A model generated the notes under the pieces. It saw nothing but the letters and a program-made list of their open reading frames with translations, searched no databases and had not been told where the DNA came from. Below are positions 8,698 through 16,579 of a stretch of DNA of 53,432 nucleotides, piece after piece. The number at the start of each line of letters is the position of its first letter. Position 1 is the stretch's first letter. The DNA comes from CAYZZU01 sp964483105. GTDB taxonomy: Bacteria; CG2-30-53-67. Both the position numbers and the translations under genes were made by a program. The stretch is from contig CAYZZU010000017.1 in assembly GCA_964483105.1 (NCBI GenBank), forward strand, positions 1-53,432, read 5' to 3'.

Positions 8698-10794
8698 ATG
8701 AGGATGGGGGTTTCCAGTTCAAACAAAACGGTCCGGATTCGGTTGCCCGAGGTGTGGAAACGTTCTCTGGTTTCCTGCATGGACCGGATGAGGATGACGG
8801 AGCATACCTTCGTGATCCTTGTGGCGATCCTGATCGGGCTTCTGGCCGGTTTCGGCGCGATCGGAGTCCGGTTTCTGATTCGTTTTTTCCAGAGGATTTC
8901 CTTCGGACCGGGGTTGAACATATTGGAACTGGCGGAACACCTCCCATGGCACGAGAAAATTCTCATTCCTGTGGCCGGGGGACTGATCGTCGGGCCCATT
9001 ATTCATTACCTTGCCAAGGAGGCCAAGGGACACGGTGTCCCCGAGGTGATGGAGGCTGTCGTGATCAAAGACGGGGTGATCCGTCCCCGGGTGGCGCTCA
9101 TCAAGGCCCTGGCTTCGGCCCTGTGCATCGGTACGGGTGGATCGGTGGGGCGGGAAGGTCCCGTGGTTCAGATCGGGTCGAGCATCGGATCGACGATCGG
9201 GCAGCTCCTGATGGTGTCCGGGCGTAGAATGAGGACCTTTGTGGCCTGCGGCGCGGCGGCCGGGATCGCCGCGGCCTTCAACGCGCCGATCGCTGGAGCG
9301 CTCTTCTCGGTCGAAATCATCCTGGGGGATTTCGGCCTGAGCAAGTTCAGCCCCATCGTGATCTCTTCCGTCATGGCCACTGTGGTATCCCGTCATTTTC
9401 TCGGCGATTTCGCCGCTTTTCTGGTCCCCGCTTACAACCTGGCGAGTCCTTTCGAACTGGTCTTTTACTTCATCATGGGACTTTTCTGCGGGGCCGTGGC
9501 GGTCTCGTTCATCCGTGTGCTCTACTTTCTCGAATCCTTCTTTGAAAATCTGCGGATTCATGATGCGTTGAAGCCGGCGTTGGGCGGGGTCGGAGTCGGT
9601 CTCATCGCCCTCAGTGTTCCCCATATCTTCGGGGTCGGATACGAGACCATCAATTTGGCGCTTCACGGGAATCTGGCCGGATGGTTTCTCTTTCTCCTGA
9701 TCCTGGTCAAGCTTCTGGCGACCTCGATTACCCTCGGTTCCGGAGGATCTGGAGGGGTCTTCGCTCCCTCCCTCTTTATCGGGGCGATGGCCGGCGGTTT
9801 TTTCGGAACCCTGGTCCATCAGCTCTTTCCGGTGATCACGGCAACCTCCGGTGCTTACGCCCTGGTGGGCATGGGCGCCGTGGTGGCCGGAGCGACGCAC
9901 GCGCCGATCACGGCAATACTCATTATTTTTGAATTGACCAACGACTACAAGATCATCTTGCCCCTGATGATCAGCTGCATCATCAGTTCTCTTTTGGCCA
10001 ATAAGCTGGAATCCGAGTCGATCTATACCTTAAAGCTCTCGCTACGCGGGATTAATATTTTCGGAGGGAGGGAGATCAACGTCCTGCGCACCCTGCAGGT
10101 AAAGGACGTGGTTGAGCCGGTGGACCCGGTTCCAGAAAACCTTCCCTTCAAGAAGCTGCTGGATCGGATCACCCGTTCCAGGGAGGGGGTTTTCTACGTT
10201 GTCGGGACGGACGGTCGACTGGTGGGGACGATCTGTCTGAAGGATCTCTCCCTGATTCTCAAGGATCTTGAAGCGCTTCAGGATGTTCTGGTGGCCCGGG
10301 ATCTGGTTACCGGTCCGGTTCCTTCTCTGAGTCCGGAAGACAACCTGGACAACGCCATGCATCTCTTCGGGAAGAACGATATGGATGAAATTCCCGTTCT
10401 TGAGTCGACCGATTCCGGCAGACTCCTTGGGAAGGTGAGGGAAACCGAGGTCATTGCCTCGTACAACCGTGAGATTTTCAAGAGGGATACGTTAACCGAA
10501 ATTCGGGGAGGGATTGAGAGCATCGACCGGACCCGGATGGAAACCCTGTCCGACGGGTTCGCGATGGTTGAAATTTTGGCGCCTCCTTCTTTCGTCGGAA
10601 AGAATCTCCGGGAGCTGGCCCTGCGCCAGCGATACGGGGTTCAGGTCTATCTGATCAAGAAACCGAAGAAAGACCCGTCCGGGGAGGGGAGAATGATCGA
10701 AATCGTTCCCAGGCCGGGGACCAGAATCGACCGGGGCGATATCCTGTTGCTGGCCGGACGGGAAGAGACACTGAAAAAGCTGAGGAACCTGTAA
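8698..10794 (+). CDS. ClC-family chloride channel/transporter with CBS and TrkA-C domains
   Basis: This 698-residue membrane protein has the ClC core in residues 35-440. The selectivity-filter motifs are visible: GTGGSVGREGPVVQIGSSIG, then GSGGSGGVFAPSLFIGA and a late GAVVAGATHAPITA. Two CBS domains follow (about 455-590), then a TrkA-C-like domain ending RIDRGDILLLAGREE. Such proteins move Cl- across the inner membrane, as channel or Cl-/H+ exchanger. The gating glutamate position in GREGP is present. The true start could be a few codons later (MDRMRMTEHT), because the first 30 residues are not conserved-looking. No operon partner is evident. Confidence 0.9.
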   Translation: MRMGVSSSNKTVRIRLPEVWKRSLVSCMDRMRMTEHTFVILVAILIGLLAGFGAIGVRFLIRFFQRISFGPGLNILELAEHLPWHEKILIPVAGGLIVGPIIHYLAKEAKGHGVPEVMEAVVIKDGVIRPRVALIKALASALCIGTGGSVGREGPVVQIGSSIGSTIGQLLMVSGRRMRTFVACGAAAGIAAAFNAPIAGALFSVEIILGDFGLSKFSPIVISSVMATVVSRHFLGDFAAFLVPAYNLASPFELVFYFIMGLFCGAVAVSFIRVLYFLESFFENLRIHDALKPALGGVGVGLIALSVPHIFGVGYETINLALHGNLAGWFLFLLILVKLLATSITLGSGGSGGVFAPSLFIGAMAGGFFGTLVHQLFPVITATSGAYALVGMGAVVAGATHAPITAILIIFELTNDYKIILPLMISCIISSLLANKLESESIYTLKLSLRGINIFGGREINVLRTLQVKDVVEPVDPVPENLPFKKLLDRITRSREGVFYVVGTDGRLVGTICLKDLSLILKDLEALQDVLVARDLVTGPVPSLSPEDNLDNAMHLFGKNDMDEIPVLESTDSGRLLGKVRETEVIASYNREIFKRDTLTEIRGGIESIDRTRMETLSDGFAMVEILAPPSFVGKNLRELALRQRYGVQVYLIKKPKKDPSGEGRMIEIVPRPGTRIDRGDILLLAGREETLKKLRNL

Positions 10795-10828
10795 ACGGAG
10801 GGCCTGCCTCACAGAAGTGGGTTTTAAG

Positions 10829-11180
10829 TCACGCAGCCTAACATTAAAGACAAGGTCGGGAGAAAGAGTGAGATCGTGTGGTTCGACTGCGCTCACCATG
10901 CTCGGAAATCCAAAGATATAGACCGTCCAGGGGAGACCACGCGAAGCATCTTCAGTGGTCCTTCTCGTCAACGGAGCGCCGCGCCGAGAGGGACGCGGGG
11001 CTGTCTCGTCAAGGCTTGCGATTGAGGCATACGCCCCTGCGGTATGTCGCGGGGAGCATAACGCAGACGAGGCGGCTCCGCGGCGCTCGAATGCCGCTCT
11101 GTTTGCGAAGAGGGCCACCGGACACTTTTCAAAACGAGCTTCCACAACAAAACGATCTGAACATTCTCTATCGCTGGATT
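10829..11180 (+). repeat. Dispersed GC-rich repeat, copy 1 of an inverted pair
   Basis: About 350 bp matching 53115-53432 in reverse orientation, nearly identical over 10929-11180. Copy 1 has about 40 extra bases (around 10880-10927) relative to copy 2. Several frames are open across it, but substitutions between copies do not clearly favour one protein. It lies between the clc stop and a promoter whose -35 box begins 26 bp after the repeat end. It has no transposase and is of unknown class. Confidence 0.8.
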
Positions 11181-11205
11181 CGGGGGAGTTGGGGAGTTCT
11201 ATGCC

Positions 11206-11235
11206 TTGACATTCAGGTTTTTGATCTGGTACGAT
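11206..11235 (+). promoter_or_regulatory. Promoter for the tubulin-like gene
   Basis: TTGACA (11206-11211), an 18 bp spacer and TACGAT (11230-11235), about 100 bp before the ATG at 11334 and just after repeat copy 1. Confidence 0.55.
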
Positions 11236-11333
11236 GCGGTCTATTCTTTCGGTTACCGCAAACGGAAGGCCTCCTTTCTGATCAGGGGCTCAAGGGAGTT
11301 TTCCTCCTGTTTTTTCTTGTGGGGTCATCACGT

Positions 11334-12686
11334 ATGAAACCTGTTGAAGAGAGAATCAGGGATTTCAGAAAAAGGCTGAAGATCGGTGTGGTCGGTTTGG
11401 GGCAATGTGGCGGGAACCTGGCTCAATCCTTTGCCGGAAGAGGCTATGAGGCTGTCGCCCTCAACACCTCTTTTTCCGACCTCAAGAGTCTGGACAAGCT
11501 GCCGAAAAATCATCGTCTCCATGTCGGATTGAACGGTCGAAGCGGTGCGGGAAAAGATCTCAGCCTGGGGAAACAGAGCCTGCTTTCCAACCGGGATCGG
11601 ATCCTGAGCACCTTGGAAGGATTGGCCAAGTCGGTGGATCTTTTCCTGATGGTGGCTGGGATGGGAGGAGGGACCGGAAGTAATCTCCCGGTCCTGACGG
11701 AGATCTTGAAACCCCTCGATATCCCAACTTCCGTATTAGTGACGCTTCCCTCGGAAAGTGAGAGCAGTCTGACCAAGATCAACGCGATTCAGGCCGTGAA
11801 TACCCTGTTCCGTCAGAATCTGAACAGCGTGATCCTCATTGATAACCAGAAAATCCTGGACCTTTTCCCGGGAGTCAGCATAGCGGACTACTATCTGCGG
11901 GCCAATGAGCGGATCGTCAAGACTTTTGACGAGTTCAACAGCGCCGACCATGCCTACAAGATTCGCAGCATCCGAAGTTTCGATAGCGAGGATTTCCGGA
12001 AAGTCTTCTCGGCCAAGGGATTGATGATTTATGGTTCCATGAATTATCATCTGAACGGTCCGATCTCCGAGGAGTTTCTCCTGGAACAGTTGCAGAAAAT
12101 CTGGAAGGGAGGGGACCTGTTCGCCTCCGGATATGACTACACCACGGCCGCCGTGATTGCCCTGATTCTTTATGCGCCCAAGAGTGTCCTTGAGGCGAGT
12201 CCGGCCCGGATGTTCGAAAAACTCAATGATTCCCTCAAACAACTGACCAAGGGAGCGGCGATTTATACCGGGATCTACGAGCTTGAGGATGGCAAACCCA
12301 CCCGTCTTTCCACGATCATCGGGAAGATGAACTTTCCCGAACGGGTCATCAGCCTGCTTTCCCAGGCCTCGATAGAGGGACATGGGCTGGCGGAAAAGGT
12401 CCGGAAGCGGCGGCCGGCTCTGGATTTGGGAGAAATCGAAGGGATGGACTTTTTCGGTATCCTGAATGAGGAGCCGTCTCCCGAAGACTTGAGTTCACTG
12501 CTTCAGGCGCTGGAGGATGATGACCCGGATGTCCGTCTCCGCACGGTCCTCTCTCTGAACCGTGTCAGCGATCAGGATCGTCTGCATCCCCTTCTTATGA
12601 AGGCACTCAAGGATAATGACAACCGGGTGGTTGTTGAGGCGGCGAAGATCCTCGGGAAGATGGGAGAGCACCCCTTTTTCGAGTGA
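11334..12686 (+). CDS. Tubulin/FtsZ-superfamily GTPase with C-terminal HEAT-like segment
   Basis: This 450-residue protein has the two diagnostic nucleotide-binding loops of tubulin/FtsZ proteins: KIGVVGLGQCGGNLA near residue 20 and VAGMGGGTGSNLPVL near residue 110. ALNTSFSDLKSL and a helix-rich C-terminal half follow. It is not a canonical FtsZ: there is no ftsA or dcw context and no FtsZ C-terminal peptide. Residues about 385-445 (LLQALEDDDPDVRLRTVLSL and KALKDNDNRVVVEAAKILG) look like two HEAT-type repeats. Related non-FtsZ members include TubZ and the FtsZ-like proteins; the cellular role here is unknown. The ATG at 11334 has GGGGT upstream; an upstream-open frame runs through the repeat and is rejected. 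Confidence 0.75.
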   Translation: MKPVEERIRDFRKRLKIGVVGLGQCGGNLAQSFAGRGYEAVALNTSFSDLKSLDKLPKNHRLHVGLNGRSGAGKDLSLGKQSLLSNRDRILSTLEGLAKSVDLFLMVAGMGGGTGSNLPVLTEILKPLDIPTSVLVTLPSESESSLTKINAIQAVNTLFRQNLNSVILIDNQKILDLFPGVSIADYYLRANERIVKTFDEFNSADHAYKIRSIRSFDSEDFRKVFSAKGLMIYGSMNYHLNGPISEEFLLEQLQKIWKGGDLFASGYDYTTAAVIALILYAPKSVLEASPARMFEKLNDSLKQLTKGAAIYTGIYELEDGKPTRLSTIIGKMNFPERVISLLSQASIEGHGLAEKVRKRRPALDLGEIEGMDFFGILNEEPSPEDLSSLLQALEDDDPDVRLRTVLSLNRVSDQDRLHPLLMKALKDNDNRVVVEAAKILGKMGEHPFFE

Positions 12687-12776
12687 GTCCATCGGATCTT
12701 TCCGATTTTCCCCGCCTTAATTCGTATCCGGGTATTGGATGAATAGGACATCCAACGTTCTGAAAGGTGCAGCCGG

Positions 12777-13229
12777 ATGGCACAGATCGGGGTGATCGGA
12801 TCCGGACGGCAACAGGAAGAAACGGACCGGGCGGCTTACGAGGTCGGAGCCGAGATCGGGCGAAGCGGTGCGGTTCTGATTTGCGGGGGGCTGGGGGGGG
12901 TCATGACCTCCGCCGCCAAAGGGGCACGGGATCAGGGAGGGATGACCGTCGGGATTCTTCCGGGACCACGGACCGTGGACGCCAACCCCTATATTGATAT
13001 TGCTGTGCCGACGGATCTCGGGCATGCCCGTAATGTCCTGGTTGTCCGTTCGTCGGATGTCCTGATCGCCGTCGGCGGGGGATACGGGACCCTCTCCGAG
13101 ATCGCCCTCGCCCTGAAGATGGGAAAGCCCGTGGTGGGACTTTCCACCTGGGAGATTGACGGCGTCCAACCGGCGCAGAACGGCAGGGAAGCGGTCAGGG
13201 CGGCGCTGAGGTTATTGGATCGATCGTGA
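12777..13229 (+). CDS. LOG-family / TIGR00725-type Rossmann protein
   Basis: This 150-residue protein begins IGVIGSG and carries ICGGLGGVMTSAAKGA and AVGGGYGTLSEIALAL. The latter is the PGGxGTxxE-type motif of the lysine decarboxylase-like (LOG/YvdD) superfamily, in which related enzymes cleave nucleotide 5'-monophosphates. The short length and DANPYIDIAVPTDLGHARN match the TIGR00725 branch, whose activity is not established. It stands alone, 90 bp after the tubulin-like gene, and is convergent with a riboswitch transcript downstream. Confidence 0.85.
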   Translation: MAQIGVIGSGRQQEETDRAAYEVGAEIGRSGAVLICGGLGGVMTSAAKGARDQGGMTVGILPGPRTVDANPYIDIAVPTDLGHARNVLVVRSSDVLIAVGGGYGTLSEIALALKMGKPVVGLSTWEIDGVQPAQNGREAVRAALRLLDRS

Positions 13230-13244
13230 TCGGCCTTCAGGAGG

Positions 13245-13292
13245 GAGAGATGCCGTCCCCCTTGCGGGAAGGGGTTTACGACGGCATCTCTC
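13245..13292. repeat. Long hairpin: 13 bp stem with an inner 6 bp stem
   Basis: gagagatgccgtc (13245-13257) pairs perfectly with gacggcatctctc (13280-13292), and inside it CCCCTT (13258-13263) pairs with AAGGGG (13269-13274). It starts 16 bp after the LOG-gene stop. No T-run follows on either strand, so it is not a standard intrinsic terminator. It may stabilise the LOG mRNA 3' end or act with the riboswitch transcript from the opposite strand. Confidence 0.6.
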
Positions 13293-13302
13293 GGGAGGAC
13301 AG

Positions 13303-13339
13303 AAAAAAAAGCGTCTATCCGCAAGGGGACAGACGCTTT
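13303..13339 (-). terminator. Intrinsic terminator directly after the c-di-GMP aptamer
   Basis: On the minus strand AAAGCGTCT and AGACGCTTT form a 9 bp stem (13339-13331 with 13316-13308) followed by eight T residues (13310-13303). It lies only a few bases after the aptamer's 3' strand, as expected for a riboswitch expression platform or the end of a short RNA. Confidence 0.75.
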
Positions 13340-13342
13340 GAT

Positions 13343-13455
13343 AAGCCGGGAGTTCTTTTCCGGGCAGCCCCTCTACCGGACATTGCATGTTGACGGCAGG
13401 TGGCTTTGCGTCCTATCCTTTCGGATAGTTTGCCTTTGTCACATCAAGAACCTTT
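13343..13455 (-). ncRNA. Cyclic di-GMP-I (GEMM-I) riboswitch
   Basis: Read on the minus strand, the conserved GEMM-I core is clear. A GGCAAAC strand opens a stem TATCC-GAAA-GGATA closed by GGACGCAAAGCC, the GAAA tetraloop hairpin docking into the second arm. That arm has CTGCCG...CGGTAG pairing around the ATGCAATG segment. P1 pairs GGTTCTT (13452-13446) with AAGAACT (13357-13351). The residue equivalent to G20 of the Vibrio Vc2 aptamer is G, which favours c-di-GMP over cGAMP. A terminator follows at once, but the next minus-strand sequence is antisense to the LOG gene. No regulated ORF is visible. Confidence 0.88.
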
Positions 13456-13614
13456 GAATCTATTATCGGACAAGATGGCCGGAACTTGAGGAAAAAAAGA
13501 AAAATATTTTCCGGTGGGCCGTCGCTGTGTCGGTCCGGATCGATGCTGTGACCCGTTTTCAGCGGAAAATGGTGAACAGCGGGGATTTCCTTTTCTTCCG
13601 AACGAAGAAATTTC

Positions 13615-13642
13615 TTGACTTGATCCGCAGGTTTCATAAAAT
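13615..13642 (+). promoter_or_regulatory. Promoter for tRNA-Gly
   Basis: TTGACT (13615-13620), a 16 bp spacer and TAAAAT (13637-13642) end 13 bp before the mature tRNA 5' end. Confidence 0.55.
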
Positions 13643-13655
13643 AGGCAAAGTCAAT

Positions 13656-13730
<75 letters not shown>

Positions 13731-13739
13731 GTGACTCAC

Positions 13740-13771
13740 AGGAGGGTGAAGTAATTCCCCTCCTTTTTTTT
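13740..13771 (+). terminator. Intrinsic terminator of tRNA-Gly
   Basis: GGAGGG (13741-13746) pairs with CCCTCC (13758-13763) around an 11 nt loop and is followed by eight T residues. Confidence 0.8.
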
Positions 13772-13892
13772 GTTTTTTCATTGGAAATTGTGTACTATAC
13801 CGAATGAAAACAACTCCACAGACTCTCCGGGGGAGGGATTGAAATACGGATCCGCCGATCCAATGGTCATTCAGGGAGGTGGATGTAAAGAG

Positions 13893-14834
13893 ATGCGGCT
13901 CAACCTGTTTCTTCTGTTTTCGGTCTTGTGGAGTATCTGTTCCTTACCTGGTTGCGGCTCATCGCAGGACCTTTCGAAGGCTTCCGATCGGATCAAGGTC
14001 GTTGCCACGATCTATCCGCTCGCCGATTTCGTCCGAAACGTGGGAGGGGCACGGGTCGAGGTGATGACTCTCCTTCCTCCACGGGTGGATCCTCATACCT
14101 TTGCGCCTTCCCCGCATGATTTGATTCGGATGCAGGGTGCCCGGCTCTTTGTCAAGATCGGTCTCGGTTTTGAGTCCTGGTCGGGGAAACTGGTCCGGAC
14201 CGGAGCGGTGAAGGAGCTTCTTGAGGTGGATACCTCCAGGGGGGTGCGGGTGATCCAGGGGGCGCCTTCCCGAACGGGTCAAGGTCATACGATCGCGAAT
14301 CCCCATATCTGGCTTGATCCCGTGATTGCCATGAAACAGGTGAGGGCGATCCTTGAGGCCCTGGTCCGGTTGGACCCCGCGCACAAGGTCGAGTATGAAA
14401 AGAACGCCGAGGCCTATCAACAGAAGCTTCACCGGCTTGATCTGGAAATCCGGAGAAGATTGAGAGACCTTCCCCAACGGGCTTTTGTTTCCCTCCATCC
14501 CTCCTGGTCCTATTTCGCGAGGGAATATGGTTTGACGGAGACGGCCGTGATCGAGACGTCCCCCGGGAGGGAACCCGCTCCGGGTGATCTTCTCCGGATC
14601 ATCCGGGTGGTCCGGAAGTTGAAGATCCCGGTGATTCTCGCGGAACCGCAGTTGAATCTCAAACCCGCCCGTATTCTGGCCTCCGAGACCGGAGCCAGGA
14701 TTGTATTGATGGACCCGGTCGGGTCACCGCACCAGGCGGATCGATCAACCTATCTGCGACTGATGGAATACAACCTCGATACGCTGTTGCGGGGGGTGAG
14801 GGGGGAAGGCCGTCCTGCCGGGAGGAGGGGATGA
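13893..14834 (+). CDS. znuA: Metal ABC transporter substrate-binding lipoprotein (ZnuA/MntC type)
   Basis: This 313-residue periplasmic protein captures Zn2+ or Mn2+. It starts with a lipoprotein signal (MRLNLFLLFSVLWSICSLPGC, lipidated Cys at about 21). The cluster A-1 metal ligands are visible as PRVDPHTFAPSP (first His), NPHIWLDP (second), FVSLHPSWSYF (third) and a late aspartate near LMDPVG. The His-rich loop of true zinc ZnuA proteins is missing, so Mn or Fe cannot be excluded. ATG 13893 is preferred over the ORF opening at 13770 because it begins the signal peptide behind GGGAGGTGG. It overlaps the ATPase gene by 4 bp (ATGA). Confidence 0.88.
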   Translation: MRLNLFLLFSVLWSICSLPGCGSSQDLSKASDRIKVVATIYPLADFVRNVGGARVEVMTLLPPRVDPHTFAPSPHDLIRMQGARLFVKIGLGFESWSGKLVRTGAVKELLEVDTSRGVRVIQGAPSRTGQGHTIANPHIWLDPVIAMKQVRAILEALVRLDPAHKVEYEKNAEAYQQKLHRLDLEIRRRLRDLPQRAFVSLHPSWSYFAREYGLTETAVIETSPGREPAPGDLLRIIRVVRKLKIPVILAEPQLNLKPARILASETGARIVLMDPVGSPHQADRSTYLRLMEYNLDTLLRGVRGEGRPAGRRG

Positions 14835-15622
14835 GTTTGAGAGAGTACGTGATCGAGACACGAAATCTGGATGTTACAATAGATGGTTGTCCGGTGCTCG
14901 AAGGAATCGATCTCCGGATTCCGGAAGGTTCCTTTACCGGCCTGATCGGGCCGAACGGAGGAGGGAAGACCACCTTGCTTCGAGCCCTTCTGGGACTGGT
15001 CACTCCCGACCGGGGAGAGATCCGGATCCGGGGGAAGTCGCGGGGTACCGGGGAGAGCCGCTCCTGGATCATGGGGTATGTGCCTCAGAAGATCAAGGTC
15101 CAGGGCCGGTTTCCGGTCACCGTCTTGGACACGGTGCTGATGGGACGGTACGGCAGGATCGGCCTGGGGCGGCTGCCGAAGAAACAGGACCGGAAAATCG
15201 CGAGGGAGTGCCTGGAAAGGGTCGGTTTGGGACATCTGGCATCCCAACAGATCGGAAAACTCTCCGGCGGAGAGCAGCAGCGGGTTTTCATCGCACGGGC
15301 GCTCAGCTCCGAGCCTGAGATCCTGATCCTCGATGAACCGACCGCCGCCGTGGACCTGGTCGCGCAGGACAATTTTTACCGGTTGTTGCAACAGCTCAAG
15401 GAGGAGTATTCCCTGACCGTCATGATGGCGACCCACGACATCGGCGTGGTTCCCATCTATTGCGATGCCATTGCCTGCCTGAACAGGACTCTCCATCTGC
15501 ACGGGAAGCCGGAAGAGATTCTCAGGAACGACGTCTTCAAAAAGCTCTATGGTTCCGAAGTGGAGGCGGTGATGCATGGGAAGATCCCTCATCGGATGAT
15601 CGGAGGGCATCGGCATGGGTGA
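14831..15622 (+). CDS. znuC: Metal ABC transporter ATP-binding protein (ZnuC type)
   Basis: This 263-residue ATPase powers the neighbouring metal importer at the inner face of the membrane. Walker A is LIGPNGGGKTTLLRALLGL (about 38-56), the Q-loop region is MGYVPQKIKV, the ABC signature is LSGGEQQRVFIARAL and Walker B is ILILDEPTAAVD, with the switch His in MATHDIG. It is translationally coupled on both sides, overlapping the binding protein by 4 bp and the permease by 8 bp. Confidence 0.92.
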   Translation: MSLREYVIETRNLDVTIDGCPVLEGIDLRIPEGSFTGLIGPNGGGKTTLLRALLGLVTPDRGEIRIRGKSRGTGESRSWIMGYVPQKIKVQGRFPVTVLDTVLMGRYGRIGLGRLPKKQDRKIARECLERVGLGHLASQQIGKLSGGEQQRVFIARALSSEPEILILDEPTAAVDLVAQDNFYRLLQQLKEEYSLTVMMATHDIGVVPIYCDAIACLNRTLHLHGKPEEILRNDVFKKLYGSEVEAVMHGKIPHRMIGGHRHG

Positions 15623-16496
15623 ACTGTTCGTCTACGACTTCATGCGAAACGCCTTTTGGGCCGGGATCATGATCTCGATCCTCTGTTCGGTCATTTCGTT
15701 CTTCGTACTGGTCAACCGTCTTTCTTTTATCGGCGTGGGGATCTCCCACGCCGCTCTCGGTGGGGTGGCCGTCGGAATTCTGCTGGGCATCGACCCGACC
15801 GTTTCCGCCGTGATCTTCACCATCCTGACCGCCTGGACTATCGGGATGGTCAGCCGTGCCGGCAAGCTCTACGAAGACACTACGATCGGAATCTTCTACG
15901 CGGCCGCCATGGCCCTCGGGATCGTGATTATCGGGGTTTCGCGCGGCTATCATGTGGATCTGATGGGGTATCTCTTCGGAAGCATCCTCTCCGTTACCCG
16001 TTCGGACCTCTGGAGCATTGCCGTTCTCGGTCTGCTGGTGTTGGGAACCCTTCTTTTCTTTTTTAAGGAACTTCTCTACATCAGTTTTGATAGGGAATCG
16101 GCACAGGTATCCGGGATTCCGGTGGCCTTCCTCTATTATCTTCTGCTGACCCTCATGGCCGTGACCATTGTCCTCTCGATCAAGGTCGTAGGCATCGTGC
16201 TGGTTTCGGCCCTTCTGGTGATACCGGCCGCGGCGGCGTATGAGGTTAGTACGCACTACAAGACCGTGGTGATTGTTGCCATAGGGGTCGGCCTCTCTTC
16301 CACCCTGATGGGGCTCTATCTCTCCTACCGGTTCAGCACAGCCTCGGGGGCCACGATTGTACTCCTGGCCGCCGCGGTTTTTCTCCTCTTCTTCACTCTC
16401 CGTCTCCTTCGGAACCGTTGGAAGAGATCCGGAGACCCGACCTCCTGCCCCACGCGCCCCGCAGCGGTGCCTCCAGTGGGGGACAAAAACGAATAA
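15615..16496 (+). CDS. znuB: Metal ABC transporter permease (ZnuB type)
   Basis: This 293-residue inner-membrane protein of the ABC-3 family has about eight helices, including GIMISILCSVISFFVLVNRL, FIGVGISHAALGGVAVGILL and IKVVGIVLVSALLVIPAAAAY. The latter two contain the typical SHAALGGVAVG and GIVLVSALLVIPAA signatures. It ends the three-gene metal-uptake operon. The last 25 residues are polar and rich in proline. No Zur box was recognised upstream of the operon. Confidence 0.92.
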   Translation: MGELFVYDFMRNAFWAGIMISILCSVISFFVLVNRLSFIGVGISHAALGGVAVGILLGIDPTVSAVIFTILTAWTIGMVSRAGKLYEDTTIGIFYAAAMALGIVIIGVSRGYHVDLMGYLFGSILSVTRSDLWSIAVLGLLVLGTLLFFFKELLYISFDRESAQVSGIPVAFLYYLLLTLMAVTIVLSIKVVGIVLVSALLVIPAAAAYEVSTHYKTVVIVAIGVGLSSTLMGLYLSYRFSTASGATIVLLAAAVFLLFFTLRLLRNRWKRSGDPTSCPTRPAAVPPVGDKNE

Positions 16497-16579
16497 ACAT
16501 CCGGTCCGGCTTTGGGAATCGATCCGTAACTCCCCGGAAAACAATTGTAAATCACCGGGGACCTGTTCCAATGTCCGAA

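Noticed and set aside
10878..11333. Upstream extension of the tubulin-like ORF through the repeat, which would give a 602-residue protein
   Set aside because: The extension is Arg-rich repeat sequence, lies before a good promoter and is absent from family members; the ATG at 11334 is preferred.
13245..13292. Calling the long hairpin the LOG-gene terminator
   Set aside because: No T-run follows it on the plus strand; the A-rich sequence there belongs to the opposite-strand terminator.
13343..13455. Reading the GEMM element as a cGAMP-selective riboswitch
   Set aside because: The residue equivalent to G20 is G, as in c-di-GMP aptamers, whereas cGAMP types carry A there.
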